Positions 1 through 10,195 of a DNA stretch of 64,000 nt are shown piece by piece. A program made the translations under genes and the position numbers. Below the pieces are notes generated by a model. The model searched no databases and was not told the origin of the DNA. It worked only from the letters and a program-made list of their open reading frames with translations. The DNA comes from Amanita rubescens (lineage: Eukaryota > Basidiomycota > Agaricomycetes > Agaricales > Amanitaceae): NCBI GenBank assembly GCA_015039365.1, contig WION01000204.1, positions 1 to 64,000 on the forward strand, read 5' to 3'. The first letter of the stretch is position 1, and the number at the start of each line of letters is the position of its first letter.

Positions 1-7
1 CTTTTCT

Positions 8-26
8 CCGTGAAACTGGACAAAAC
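8..26 (+). repeat. Left terminal inverted repeat of the 14-kb element
   Basis: CCGTGAAACTGGACAAAAC matches the reverse complement of 14008-14026 with two transitions (T/C at position 4, C/T at position 9). The MITE at 58899 begins with a related motif, CCACGAAATTGGACAGAC. Confidence 0.68.
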
Positions 27-45
27 GGAGTGAACATTGATAATC

Positions 46-150
46 TTGTATGATCATTCGCATTCATCACAATTCATCAGGAGCGAACGTGATCACCGGT
101 GATCACTGGTGATCATTGATGATCACCGATTATTGTTGATGATCCATCGT
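46..150. repeat. Left subterminal array of GTGATCAC/TGATCATCA motifs
   Basis: About 100 bp dense in the palindromes TGATCA and GTGATCAC and in GATGATC. The same vocabulary occurs at 13735-13990 near the right end and throughout the MITE at 58.9-59.26 kb. Subterminal short repeats in DNA transposons often bind the transposase; that role is inferred here. Confidence 0.6.
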
Positions 151-466
151 GAGGCGGGGTGAGCGAACGTGAGCCAACCGTTAACAGATTTTACCTTCTG
201 AAGCCATTTCATCGTGACCGGCCATTGACAATGATGAACGAACGTGACTTAGTGTTAGCAAGCAGCCCGACAGTCTGTAGCACAACAGTGGATGCTCGTG
301 AAGGGTTCGTGAACATGTTTGATCATCGGCAACCAATAGTGATTCTTTCATGATTTGTAGACGGCAGAACTTATGAGCAAAATTATTGTCTGAGTTATAT
401 ACAAGTTTGCATACTTAAAAAGTTTACTTTTTTGATTTAATGAGCAAATCTCTACAACTTCAAGAT

Positions 467-1803
467 CTAGATGTCCTCTTCGTCTGCGTCGTAACCATCA
501 TCTTGCTCAACGCTGGTGACTTCGAGGCTGTACTGACGGATAAAGCACAACGTGTCGGTGTCATTGTCCTCGTTGTCGGCATCATAACCATCGGCGCTAA
601 CGTCAGCCTGGGTACTGTTGTCCTCTGGGTCAGCGTCATAGCCGTCGCTCTCGATGCCGGTGATGTTTTGGCTATTGAGATGGTTTGCAGATTCAATGGG
701 ACCCGGATCTAATAAATCCGTGCATCGAGTGAATACAGTGAGCTAAGGGACCTGTTAGAACGACGAAGAAATAAGAGTTCTAGCACGCACTGAGGAACCG
801 TCATCACTCTCACTATTCCTCCCTCCTCTCCCTCCTTCCGACGCAGGCGCTTTGGATCGCACTGAGGAACCGTCATCACTCTCACTATTCCTCCCTCCTC
901 TCCCTCCTTCCGACGCAGGCGCTTTGGATCTGCTATAAGAATACCAGTGATCGAGGAATTTAGTCGTGTGCTCACCTTTCGGCGTTGGACGGCATCGCGG
1001 ATCTTTTTGGGCCGATTTTGTTGTTGTGGTTGTACTCGACGACTAGTGGTGGTGAGTTCTCGCGGTCAATTGAGCAAATAATGTCGTACTTACGTTAGAA
1101 CGCGGTGACTGCGAACGTTTATGGTTGGTTGTGGAACAAAGCGCTAAGGGAAGGTTAGTTCTCGCAGTCAGCAGTTAAGAGAAAACCGTACTAAACGTTA
1201 GAACGCGGTACTTACGAACGTTGTGGTGGTTATACTCGACGACTAATGGTGGTGAGTTCTCGCGGTCAATTGAGCAAATAATGTCGTACTTACGTTAGAA
1301 CGCGGTGACTGCGAACGTTTATTGTTGGTTGTGGAACAAAGTGCTAAAGGGAAGGTTAGTTCTCGCAGTCAGCAGTTAAGAGAAAACCGTACTAACGTTA
1401 GAACGCGGTACTTACGAACGTTGGTTGTGGTATAAGCACTGAAGTAAGCAGTAAACGTCAGTTCTCGAAATCAGTGGAAGTGAATGGTATTGTACTCACG
1501 TTTTGTGGTTGTAGTGGAGGTGAGATGCTGAGCGATGGTTAGAGCTCTTGCAGTAAATGGAGTAAATAGAGTCGTACTCACGTTTGAATGGGGCGCAACG
1601 GGCGCGCGGCCCGTTAGGTAACAGATACTGGAGTGACGGGGTTGCGGGTTCACGTGCATAATGCGTCGTCTCATCAAACTCGCCTTCGTTGTCACTGCCG
1701 CTCTCGGTTTCCTCTTCATCCCCAATTTGGTCTCCCTATCTTCAAGATTGTTGTTCGATTGATCGGTTATACCGACGCCGATCAAATATGCCCGTGACGT
1801 CAA
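467..1803 (-). CDS. Possible multi-exon gene for an acidic Ser/Asp-rich protein (structure unresolved)
   Basis: Several minus-strand pieces look coding, but I could not join them into one proven frame. A segment near 1739-1580 reads as acidic sequence (GDEEETESGSDNEGEFDE) and ends at a good donor, GTGAGTAC. Between 1560 and 1020 lie very short candidate exons flanked by TTAG/CAG acceptors and GTAAGTAC donors. A piece near 1025-978 encodes a basic stretch ending in a GTGAGC donor. The 72-bp duplication at 786-929 reads in one frame as two copies of a Ser/Gly/Asp-rich unit. The last piece, ending at a TAG at 467-469, carries the motif DGYDAD three times within about 60 residues. It is transcribed in the same direction as the Spt5-like gene, downstream of it. 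I do not recognise the family. It could be one gene, two, or remnants. Confidence 0.35.
786..929. repeat. Two tandem copies of a 72-bp unit
   Basis: Units 786-857 and 858-929 are nearly identical and begin CGCACTGAGG. The length is a multiple of three, so the duplication adds 24 residues to any frame reading through it on the minus strand. Confidence 0.9.
1021..1420. repeat. Two tandem copies of a 200-bp unit containing splice-like motifs
   Basis: Units 1021-1220 and 1221-1420 differ at only a few bases. Each unit is itself made of two related ~100-bp halves. Read on the minus strand, each half has a GTAAGTAC donor-like site, a CTAAC or CTGAC branch-like motif and a TTAG acceptor-like site. 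It resembles an exon-intron cassette that has been multiplied. Confidence 0.85.
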
Positions 1804-2161
1804 TGATCATCACTACTAATACCTAATTAGGAAAAGAGTGATCGCCAGCGCATTTCAGTTAAAATGTAAGGATCTCACTCGTGGTCAATCTTAGTGTGAG
1901 TGTTTGACTATAATACCGTATATTCCCGAGTAACTAGATAAAATCGTAAGCATGACAAATCGACATTACGAATAAGACACTAACCTCGTAGTTTCGGCAG
2001 TTTGGAGTGTATATATAAACCAGAGCTTCTGGCTTGTCCTACAATCGTAAGTGTAAATTTTGTGTTCTGCGCGCATCGCGATTGCAAGCATCATAAGATT
2101 CCACTCAAAAAAAGTTATTAACCCGATAATATAATAAATTTACAGAAACTATTCTCGTTGA

Positions 2162-5100
2162 CTACTTCGGATCGCATCTCGCCAATCTGCTCTGCTCAAT
2201 GGTACATATTGGTAACCCTTTGTGACCGCGACGACCCAGAGGAAAAGTGCCGTCATGGTTGGGCTTGCGGGTGAGGTATGCCTCCCCGGCCTTGTCGCCA
2301 TCGATAACCACCACATCTTGTCCCCTCGTTGTGGGGATGTCAGGGAACAGGAAACGCGACGGAATTATTATCGTCTGCTGTTTCAAGTTGACCTCAATTT
2401 TATCCTCCCCTTCACAAGATAGTATCAGTGCTCTTTCTCCTTCATAATAGCCCCTCGCATATCCCCCGCCCTGTTCGAATGGATTGAACCCGGTGTTACG
2501 CACATAGACCCAAATACGCTTGTTCACCAATCCGTTTTTCATTAGCCAGTCAGCAGAAAGCACTTCGGAGACGAAATGAACATTGACGTGTACAATTAGA
2601 CCTTGAATGCTCACCTTGATCTCCGTACGAGATCATAGACACTTCTTTCTCAAGTTGAGGAAGTCCTGTAACAGTTGCTGGTTGTTCCCCCACCGTTTCG
2701 CTCTCCCCGGACGTCGTTGTTCGTTCAGCCCGCTCCTCTTGAGTCAAATCGAACGCGTTAGGATCATCATCTGCCCCTGGCGTCGTTGATCTCCCTGGCG
2801 TCGTTGATTTCTCTGGCTCGCTTCTACCGGGGAATTGAATTTGACATCCCTTTGTAGCAGGTGTTTCGTATAGCCCAACGTGATACAGGCGCAGATCGCG
2901 GCCACCTTCCTCTCTGTACCAAAAGATTTGTGTCCCTCGCTGAGCGCACGAGAGTTTGATTACTTACCCATTAAGCAGGAAATCGACGTGGACATTCACG
3001 GCGGGACCACCCCATCTTGGTTCAATCAGCATCATCTGTTGGCCAGAATGGTCACGAATACGGCCGAATAGCCCTTTGTATATGTTATCTCCCGTGACTC
3101 TGACCCAAGTGTTGATCAGTTCCTTGTAACGATCATAGTAGCGGAGCTGCGTCTCCAAGCCACCCGAGACAGCTGGCTCTAGGGCATCATTTCTCGTTTC
3201 TACATCCAGAAACCAATGCGGCACACAGAACTAGTATCATGGATTGTAGAGCGATCGCCACGATTTTATAAAAGCACAAACCTTCGTCACGTCTCCCTTG
3301 ACCTCGATTCCCAATTCGGTCACATTGCATACTTGACCCATTTCTTGATAATGTGGAGAGATGGGGCTAATCACTTGAACCGTATCCCCCACCTTAATCC
3401 GACGACGAGCAAGTCCATGTTCATACGTATCGTGCGGGATAAGTTGCCAGCTTTTCGCATGAAACTGGCTTCAAAGTTAAACTCGTTTAGAAACAAGATT
3501 TGAGAACATTCACTTGCCTTTTCTTTCTCATGGGGATCAAATATTTCGAGTTCATCGTCGCAGACATCCACTACCCATCCTTCACGCTCCTGTTTGGATG
3601 GTTTTACAACCATGACTGAGTCACCCACATCGTAGAACCTCCGGACGCACTTAGCATCCACTTCGATTTTGTCCTCTGTGTCGCTCACTTCCACAACGAC
3701 GTTATTGAAGTGTACATCCACAATCACTCCCCGCATCATTCTTGCATCCGATTTGATCTCCACTTTTTGACCGATTTCGACTGGCGCTGCTACATGATTG
3801 TCAAACGACCATCGTATGAGCTCAAGATCGGGCGACGGAAATTGTAACTGCTTCGCTCCGACGGTCATCCCCTCGCCAAACAGCTTCAGTTCATTAATTG
3901 TAGGCACGACACCAACAGAACACACGGAACGGGGCCATACTGCGTAGTATGCAAATGGCGGCAAAAAGTTATCCCCTCCTTTGACTGTTTTTTTCCAGTT
4001 CGGTTTCGCTAATTGATATACGCCTTGACCACGAACGATGGGCTCCATGTCATAGAGAGTCTTCGGATTCCACCAGACATTAGGATCTAGACGATCTACC
4101 ACGTGCACGGCGTCTTTATGTCCTCTGAGTAAGTTGGGATGTAAAAGCCGAGGGCATCGTCTTTTTCTCCTACATATCTTCCTATTCTCTTCATCAACAA
4201 AGTCGCTCTCGATCGGGACCAAGAGTCGAGGGACAAGGCAGATGGCGAGAAGCGAGTCAGAGAATACTCTGTGCACGTATCCCAGGTCATTCGCATATCT
4301 GACCAATCCCTTATCCACTTTGGGGTCTTCGCGAAGTAATTCTTTTAGTTCATGCTTTTTCTTCACCCTAATCCACGTTCCAGCCTTTATAGTTGGCGTC
4401 GTGTCGCGACAGCCGAGCCATTGCAGACGCTCGTCGATGGGTATGGGCAGTATCTGGAGGGGGTGAGGGAACGTGGATAGATTTTGGCAGAGCTCCTCTA
4501 CATATTCTCGAGAAGTGGATTCTACGCAGATCCATTGTCTGCTGGCCGGTGGCAAAAAAACGGAAATGGCCCATCGAGGCCGAACTTTTAAACGGTCTTC
4601 AAGAAGGAAGAAACTTTCCTCCTCAGCGCCGTCCTACGACACCGTTCAATACCAGATTTCGGGATGTCAGAAGATAAACCCACATGTACACGGACCAACC
4701 AAAGGCCAGGATCATCCTCGTTTGGCATTCGCAAGGCGCGCTCAGCCAACCGAGTGATCTCCTTAATATGATCCTCAATATCGCCCTCGCTCTCTACATC
4801 GTTCTCGGCATCTGACTCCATCTCGTGCTCGAGATCTGACTCGGCATAATCTCGTATGACGGCTGCTTGAGCTTCATAACGGTTGATCACGTCTGACAGA
4901 CCAAAATCCCTAGAGAAATTTGGCCTATTGACGGACTGAACAGCTAGCGCGTTACTGCATTCAGCGAGCGAACCATAGTTTGTGTCAGGCACACTTACAT
5001 TCAGATTTATAGTCTCCTATGGCGGCTGCTTGAGCTTCATAACGGTTGATCACGTCTGACAGACCAAAATCCCTAGAGAAATTTGGCCTATTGACGGACT

Positions 5101-5591
5101 GAACAGCTAGCGCGTTGCTGCCTTCAGCGGCGAACCATAGTTTGTGTCGGGCACACTTACATTCAGATTTACCCTCGCCTTTGTCACTGTAACCTTCAAA
5201 ATCCTCTTCTGAGTCTCCGGCGTCGCCTAGAGCTAGAGTTTCTTCGTTGTTATCAATAAAATCTTCGCATACTTTGGTGATATCAGTATATTTTTCAAAA
5301 CCTGACATAGTGCGACTTACGTTCATCGTCCGAATCCACCCTTTCATCTCCGGAACTACCGTCACTAGCCTCAATGTCGAGAAAATCGCGCACGTGTGCC
5401 TTTGGACACTTGGGTTCAGTATATATATCACGTTGAATCCAATTCCATAGTACCTCAATCCTCTGTTTCTTTCGACGGACTTCATGCTCTATATCGGCAC
5501 TGGTATATGTTCTTTTGGTATGCTATCATCTTGTATTGAGCGCGTTTTGTATAAACGGAGATCACTAAAACGTTACCTCTTGAGCGTCCAT
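2162..5591 (-). CDS. Spt5-like protein with NGN-type start and multiple KOW motifs (985 aa, 10 exons)
   Basis: Exons by motif and phase: 5591-5577, 5522-5321, 5271-5161, 5106-4999, 4943-4684, 4633-3518, 3464-3282, 3230-2968, 2913-2615 and 2562-2162. They total 2958 nt and give an uninterrupted 985-aa protein. The intron after exon 6 uses a GC donor. The N-terminal third is acidic and contains a 36-residue exon present twice. At about residue 222 DPGLWLVRVH starts an NGN-like domain. KOW-like blocks follow (GTWIRVKKKHELKELL; VEIGQKVEIKSDARMMRG; YDVGDSVMVV; IKVGDTVQVISP; TWVRVTGDNIYKGLFGRI), and the C terminus has RGQDVVVIDGDKAGEAY. Cellular Spt5 pairs with Spt4 and keeps RNA polymerase II processive. 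This copy is divergent, lies between transposon ends, and lacks an obvious phospho-repeat tail. Whether it acts on transcription is inferred. Confidence 0.78.
4861..5186 (-). repeat. Tandem duplication of one exon plus intron (162-163 bp) in the Spt5-like gene
   Basis: The unit is a 108-nt exon (36 codons) and a 54-55-nt intron. Exon 4 (5106-4999) and the start of exon 5 (4943 on) encode nearly the same residues, including RPNFSRDFGLSDVINRYEAQ. Because the exon is a multiple of three, the duplication keeps the frame. Confidence 0.85.
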
Positions 5592-6461
5592 TTCTAACGA
5601 CTTGACGTTTTGCTAAAGGGAAAACAACGTGTAACACACGGGGTCAGAGACGTTCGCCGTCATCACACGCCAGGCTTTATTTCTCTTTTATGGTAAACAA
5701 CAAGACTTACGCTCAATTACTACTAATGCAATGTCCGATAAAGATTGAGACTGTACACTACGCGCTACTACTGACAGGCGTACGAAAGAGAAACTCAGTC
5801 ACGAGCACGATTATGTACCCCTTACCTTCTTGTTGACGGATTGATGGGCCAAATATACTGGTAATATACCGGTCAGATTAATATACCAGATCGCGTACAC
5901 AAGCCACAATAAATCCACATAACAACAATGGTGCTACATAAACGCCTCTCAGGCCCAACTCGCTTTCTTTCGCCCCCCGTTATGGGCGACGGGGGGGGGA
6001 TTATGGTACACCGAGTTAGATAGGATAATATAACAAAGTAATTCTACTTCGTACGCGCCCGCATCCAATGGCTGACCGCTAGTGGTTTATAGTCGCATAT
6101 GGGTGACGGTTTGCGCATCGTTGTAGCGCCAATCATTTCCAGCCCGCCCTTCCCTTTTTGGGCTATCCCCGACGGGTACCAACATACGTGGTCACTGCCA
6201 AAGTAATTCTACTTCGTACGCGCCATTCGATGGCTGACGGCTAGTGGTTTATAGTCGCATATGGGTGGCGGTTTGCGCATCGTTGTAGCGCCAATCATTT
6301 CCAGCTCGCCCTTCCCTTTTTGGGCTATCCCCGAAGGGTACCAACATACGTGGTCACTGCGTGTTTGGGCGCTTCACAATGCTATTGGGCAAGATGGACA
6401 ACAAATCACCCCGAGAAAGGGGACGTAACATTTAATCAAGAACACAACCTGTTTCGCCACC
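5592..6461. repeat. Intergenic region with two tandem copies of a 165-bp unit
   Basis: Units begin at 6034 and 6199 with CAAAGTAATTCTACTTCGTA and end near 6360. They differ by scattered substitutions and a short deletion. The remainder of 5592-6033 shows no coding signal on either strand. It holds the upstream region of the Spt5-like gene and a run of G at 5992-5998. Confidence 0.85.
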
Positions 6462-8178
6462 TCACCAAGCTACGCTTTCCAATAACTGGACCCTCTGCAT
6501 GAAACTTATCCATGACCCTTGGTCCCTCGGTTCAATACCGCTAATCTCCTCTAGAGTGGTGAATAACAAGGTATGGGTTAAGTCGTACGCGTCCTTAACG
6601 TTTCCTTGTGCTAATATGTCTTTCCCTTTCAGTTTTTTGAGGCATTTTTGGGCTCGCGAGTGCCAAGAGCAATAGTTGTTGAATGTCGACGGGGCGGTGA
6701 CAGCTCCCTTAACATTCCTCAAATGGGAAGGGGTTTTTTTGCCAAAGAACATTACAATGTCATCCAGGGAAACTTCGGGTCCATTATGGGTTCGGTGTTT
6801 GTGAGATCTGGCGTTGCCAGGTTCGTAGTTGGCGTTGACTTCTCCACACGCCGTTTCTATAATCCGCGCCAATATCATACTCGAATATGTTTTGTTGGCT
6901 TGCCGATGCGGAAGAACATGGTCGTGGTAAATCGTGATCAAGAACGGATCGATTGTGGCCTCAAGGTAGTTTTCGACGTTCGTATCCAGCGTTAGCTTGG
7001 TGTTCTTCTGCGGAGTTGCACTTGTAGATCCCATGCTCGACGTCGTAGCGGGGACAGAAACACGATGAGAAGAAGAGATGCCCTGTAATTTCGAGCGAAT
7101 GTGAGCTATCCATTTGTATATTGGGAGAGTCACTAACCTGGTATTCAAAATAGACAATTAAGAGAGGAATGGACGACGCAATAGGTGACACCGGGAATCT
7201 TCGGTAGCTGTCTGACTCCGGGCAGTCTATACATGGCTCCAGGCGATTGCCGGGTTCATCTTGAACCTCTTGTAGGGTTCCTAGGAACAAATAACGAATG
7301 TCTGGATCGCCGCGAAGCTGAGCCAGGTTGCGAATGAAGACGGGCTTCCTGGCCATTCCTACGTTGACCTCCTCGCTGGGAAGCAAATCCAAGCACTGAC
7401 AGAGCGCACGAGTGTTGGTGTCTGTGCTTCTCTTGAAGAAGCGGAGCAATTTGTCGAGTGAGGGTTCTGGACCCAAATTCATCAACGTGACAGCGAGGAT
7501 AAAATCGTTCGGCACTTTTTGGAGAGCGAGGGCGACAGCAGTCGTTTGCTGTTCAGCATCATTCATATTGACCCCGTTATCATCAATCGTACTGGCTTCC
7601 ACCGGAGCAGGTTCCCATGTACCTTCAACACCTTCACTAGAATTTTCCGCTACCGCCACTGCATTTGACTCGCCAACCACAGTGTTGGGGTTAAAAGTAT
7701 AACCAAACTCGGTGGCCTGGGATAACATTTGTTGGAAATGTTCTTCGTTCAATGCTTCGACGCCCACATCCTCCTCTCCATCAGATTCGTCGGGTATGGG
7801 TTGAGTTGGTGCAGGCGACTCCTGCGTAACTGTTATAGTCGACAGCGACTTCTAGTGAGGGACTGAATTGGGAATGGAGATTACACGACTTACTAGGAGG
7901 ATCTGCCATAATCACATCGCGTTCGGCCACAGCGTTGTGATCATGTCCATCCACGACAACCATGGAGTCTATACCCCAGTTATCAAAAGATTGTACGATA
8001 AGGATTATGTGGACGACTTACTGGAGACATCGGATGCGGTTACGTCGTGCGGAGTACCAGGATCCTGTCCCACCGTAACAGGGGTGTTGCTCCCAGAACC
8101 CCGTTCTACAAGGGGTACAATACTCTGTTCTGGATTCATAGGAGCCCTATGCTGTCGAGAAGAGCGGCATGTGGCCAT
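6462..8178 (-). CDS. Unknown 514-aa protein of the 14-kb element (4 exons)
   Basis: Exons 8178-8022, 7968-7894, 7829-7138 and 7082-6462 join in phase and total 1545 nt (514 aa plus stop). The third exon start was chosen because only the CAG at 7830-7832 gives the right phase. An upstream part (about residues 1-130) is Ser/Pro/Asp/Glu-rich and looks disordered. The middle carries a compact region around LDKLLRFFKRSTDTNTRALC and the C-terminal half has KTYSSMILARIIETACGEV, VSLDDIVMFFGKKTPSH and SRAQKCLKKLKGKD. I do not recognise the family and see no membrane segment or signal peptide. It starts 113 bp from the integrase start in a divergent arrangement, which suggests co-expression with it. 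A regulatory or DNA-binding partner of the integrase is a guess only. Confidence 0.66.
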
Positions 8179-8291
8179 AGACAAGGAAATCAGAATCGAT
8201 TGGAAAAATTTTCGGAATTCAAGTTCCGCCCTGTCCCCCCAAAAATATCACTTCAACAACTGACCCCACGCCCGTTTGCCAATTCTGTGTT
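8179..8291. promoter_or_regulatory. Likely bidirectional promoter between the 514-aa gene and the integrase gene
   Basis: Only 113 bp separate the two divergent start codons (8178 minus, 8292 plus). The gap has no open frame and includes A/T-rich stretches near 8204-8222 and 8240-8250. No clear TATA box is visible. Confidence 0.5.
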
Positions 8292-10037
8292 ATGGATTAC
8301 TTACAGGCTTTGGTACATGCATACGAAAACGTTGGACACCGCGTGCATGAGACTCTGCGCATCCAAAATGGTGACGTGACTCGCCTTCAAGCCCAGGTGG
8401 ATGAAGTTCGCGCTTTTGCTGTGGACGTGAATAGGGTAAGATAATTACTTGCCATTTTCTGGTTGTTCACGGTTTTATTGTTGCAGGCCCGGAACTTATT
8501 GACAGAAGACGACTGGATGTCCTTACAGGACTCAGTCGATAACATGCTCGACGCTTTGGAAGCTGCAGTGGCTGCAGCACATGACAATTTGCTAAGGGAC
8601 CCGTTTCCCGTTTCCCAGAGACAGAGAAGCAGCCAGACTGGCCGCCCACGGATTGAAATAGATGTGAATTGGTTGGCGTACGCGAATCAGGGTTTAACCC
8701 TCATAGATATTGGGAAGGAAGTAGGATGTTCCTCCAGGACTGTGCGCCGACGCATGTTGGAGCACAATCTAGCAACGTCCGCCCCTCCTGTCGTTCAAAC
8801 TGTGGCTCAACCGGACGGAACACTTGTCAGGGAATGGCATCCCACGGGACCAACACAGTTTGACTTCCGAGACGAGCCAGAGCTACTGGATGACCTCGTG
8901 ACGCCCATCCTGCGCCGCTACAACAACTACAGCCTCGGGTTTGTCAAAGCTGCTCTTAGAACGCAAGGTTATCGCGTAGCTCGTGACCGTGTCCGGGACT
9001 CTCTCATAAGGGTGAGAGGATTACAAGCGCATTTTGTCAACCGGCCTATTACGAGACGCGTCTATTCCGTGCCAGAAGTCAATTCTCTGTGGCATCACGA
9101 CGGAAATCACAGTAAGTCGTTATTCATCACATTGATGTATCTCGCTAACGAGACTTAAGAGCTTATAAGATGGAAATTTGTGATTCATGGGTTTATCGAT
9201 GGGAAGTCCCGCTTTATTACGGGAATTAAATGTAGCACCAACAACAGGGCGGCTACGGTGTTAGATGTGTTTCTTGCAGCAGTGGCCAATCATGGTCTTC
9301 CTAGTCGTGTGCGTGGAGATCATGGAACAGAAAATGTACGGGTCGCGGCATACATGATCGAGCAACGTGGCGATGGGCGTGGATCTTACATCTGGGGAAG
9401 GTAAGAGATAACGATCCCGCTTCAGTATTTTAGCAAGATTGTTAACTCATGTTGCAGGTCTGTGCATAACATTCGTATAGAGAGGCTATGGGTTGAAGTT
9501 GGACGGTCCATCGTGTCAAAATGGAAGCCCTTTTTTGAGGGCCTAGAGGTTCTCCATGGATTACGAGTGGATTCGGCTGCGCACCTTTGGCTTGTGCACC
9601 ACCTTTTCCTCGACCGTCTTAATGACGACATCGTTGAATGGGCGGAACATTGGAACGCTCATATTATGCGCCTGAAGGAGCAAACGAACATGTCACCGCG
9701 AGACATGTTCTTGCGCGGCTTAAGAAGGCGTGAAGAATATAGAAGGCAGAGACAAGGGGAAGCTACGGGGCGAGCTGGAATCGATTGGGAAGCCGTGGAG
9801 GATGATGACCTCTTGCGCCAGTTGCAAGATCAGGGACAAAACTTACCATTTGACAACTATGCCCCTGGCACGTTGAACGCTGTTCCATGCGAACCACCTG
9901 GGTGCCCGCTGACGCGTGAACAAGTAGACCAGCTGAACACGCTAGTATCGACGGAGTTTGACATGGGTACGCATGATATGGGTGTATACACTATGGTTTG
10001 GATTCGAGCGCTTGCGTGGTGCCGGGACTTGTTCTAA
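8292..10037 (+). CDS. DDE integrase/transposase of the 14-kb element (529 aa, 4 exons)
   Basis: Exons 8292-8435, 8487-9111, 9160-9400 and 9458-10037 join in phase with GTAAG donors and TTGCAG/TTAAG acceptors (1590 nt, 529 aa). Residues ~1-85 are helical. Residues ~101-141 (TLIDIGKEVGCSSRTVRRR) look like a helix-turn-helix for DNA binding. The catalytic core has the integrase pattern: D253 in LWHHDGNHKL, D310 in RVRGDHGTENV and E345 in HNIRIERLW, with 34 residues between D310 and E345. FIDGKSRFI lies between the first two. The C-terminal ~90 residues are not recognised. All three acidic residues are present and no frame break is seen, so the enzyme may be active. It should cut and join the element ends. 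It has no reverse transcriptase partner nearby, which argues for a DNA transposon rather than an LTR element. Confidence 0.87.
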
Positions 10038-10195
10038 CTAATTATACGCTAGTACCGTGTATACTGTATGACGTTATGCCAATTTTGCATTATGCACATG
10101 TGAAAAGTCTGCGATTAAAGAGGGTATACTAGGGGTATCGACAGCAGACAATTTGTAGAAAAACAGATATATACGATTATTGAAAACCTTACGCT

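Noticed and set aside
440..712. Hydrophobic 90-aa plus-strand ORF resembling a membrane protein
   Set aside because: The hydrophobicity is the antisense image of the acidic DGYDAD frame (Asp codons read backwards as Val/Ile). The minus frame is more plausible.
2222..2447. Plus-strand ORFs over the end of the Spt5-like gene and elsewhere opposite long exons
   Set aside because: They are antisense shadows of real exons with no domain or splice logic of their own.
4985..5485. Single unspliced 166-aa ORF on the minus strand
   Set aside because: It reads through two introns of the Spt5-like gene. The acidic frame upstream (VRDFLDIEASDG) and the phase of all flanking exons support splicing instead.
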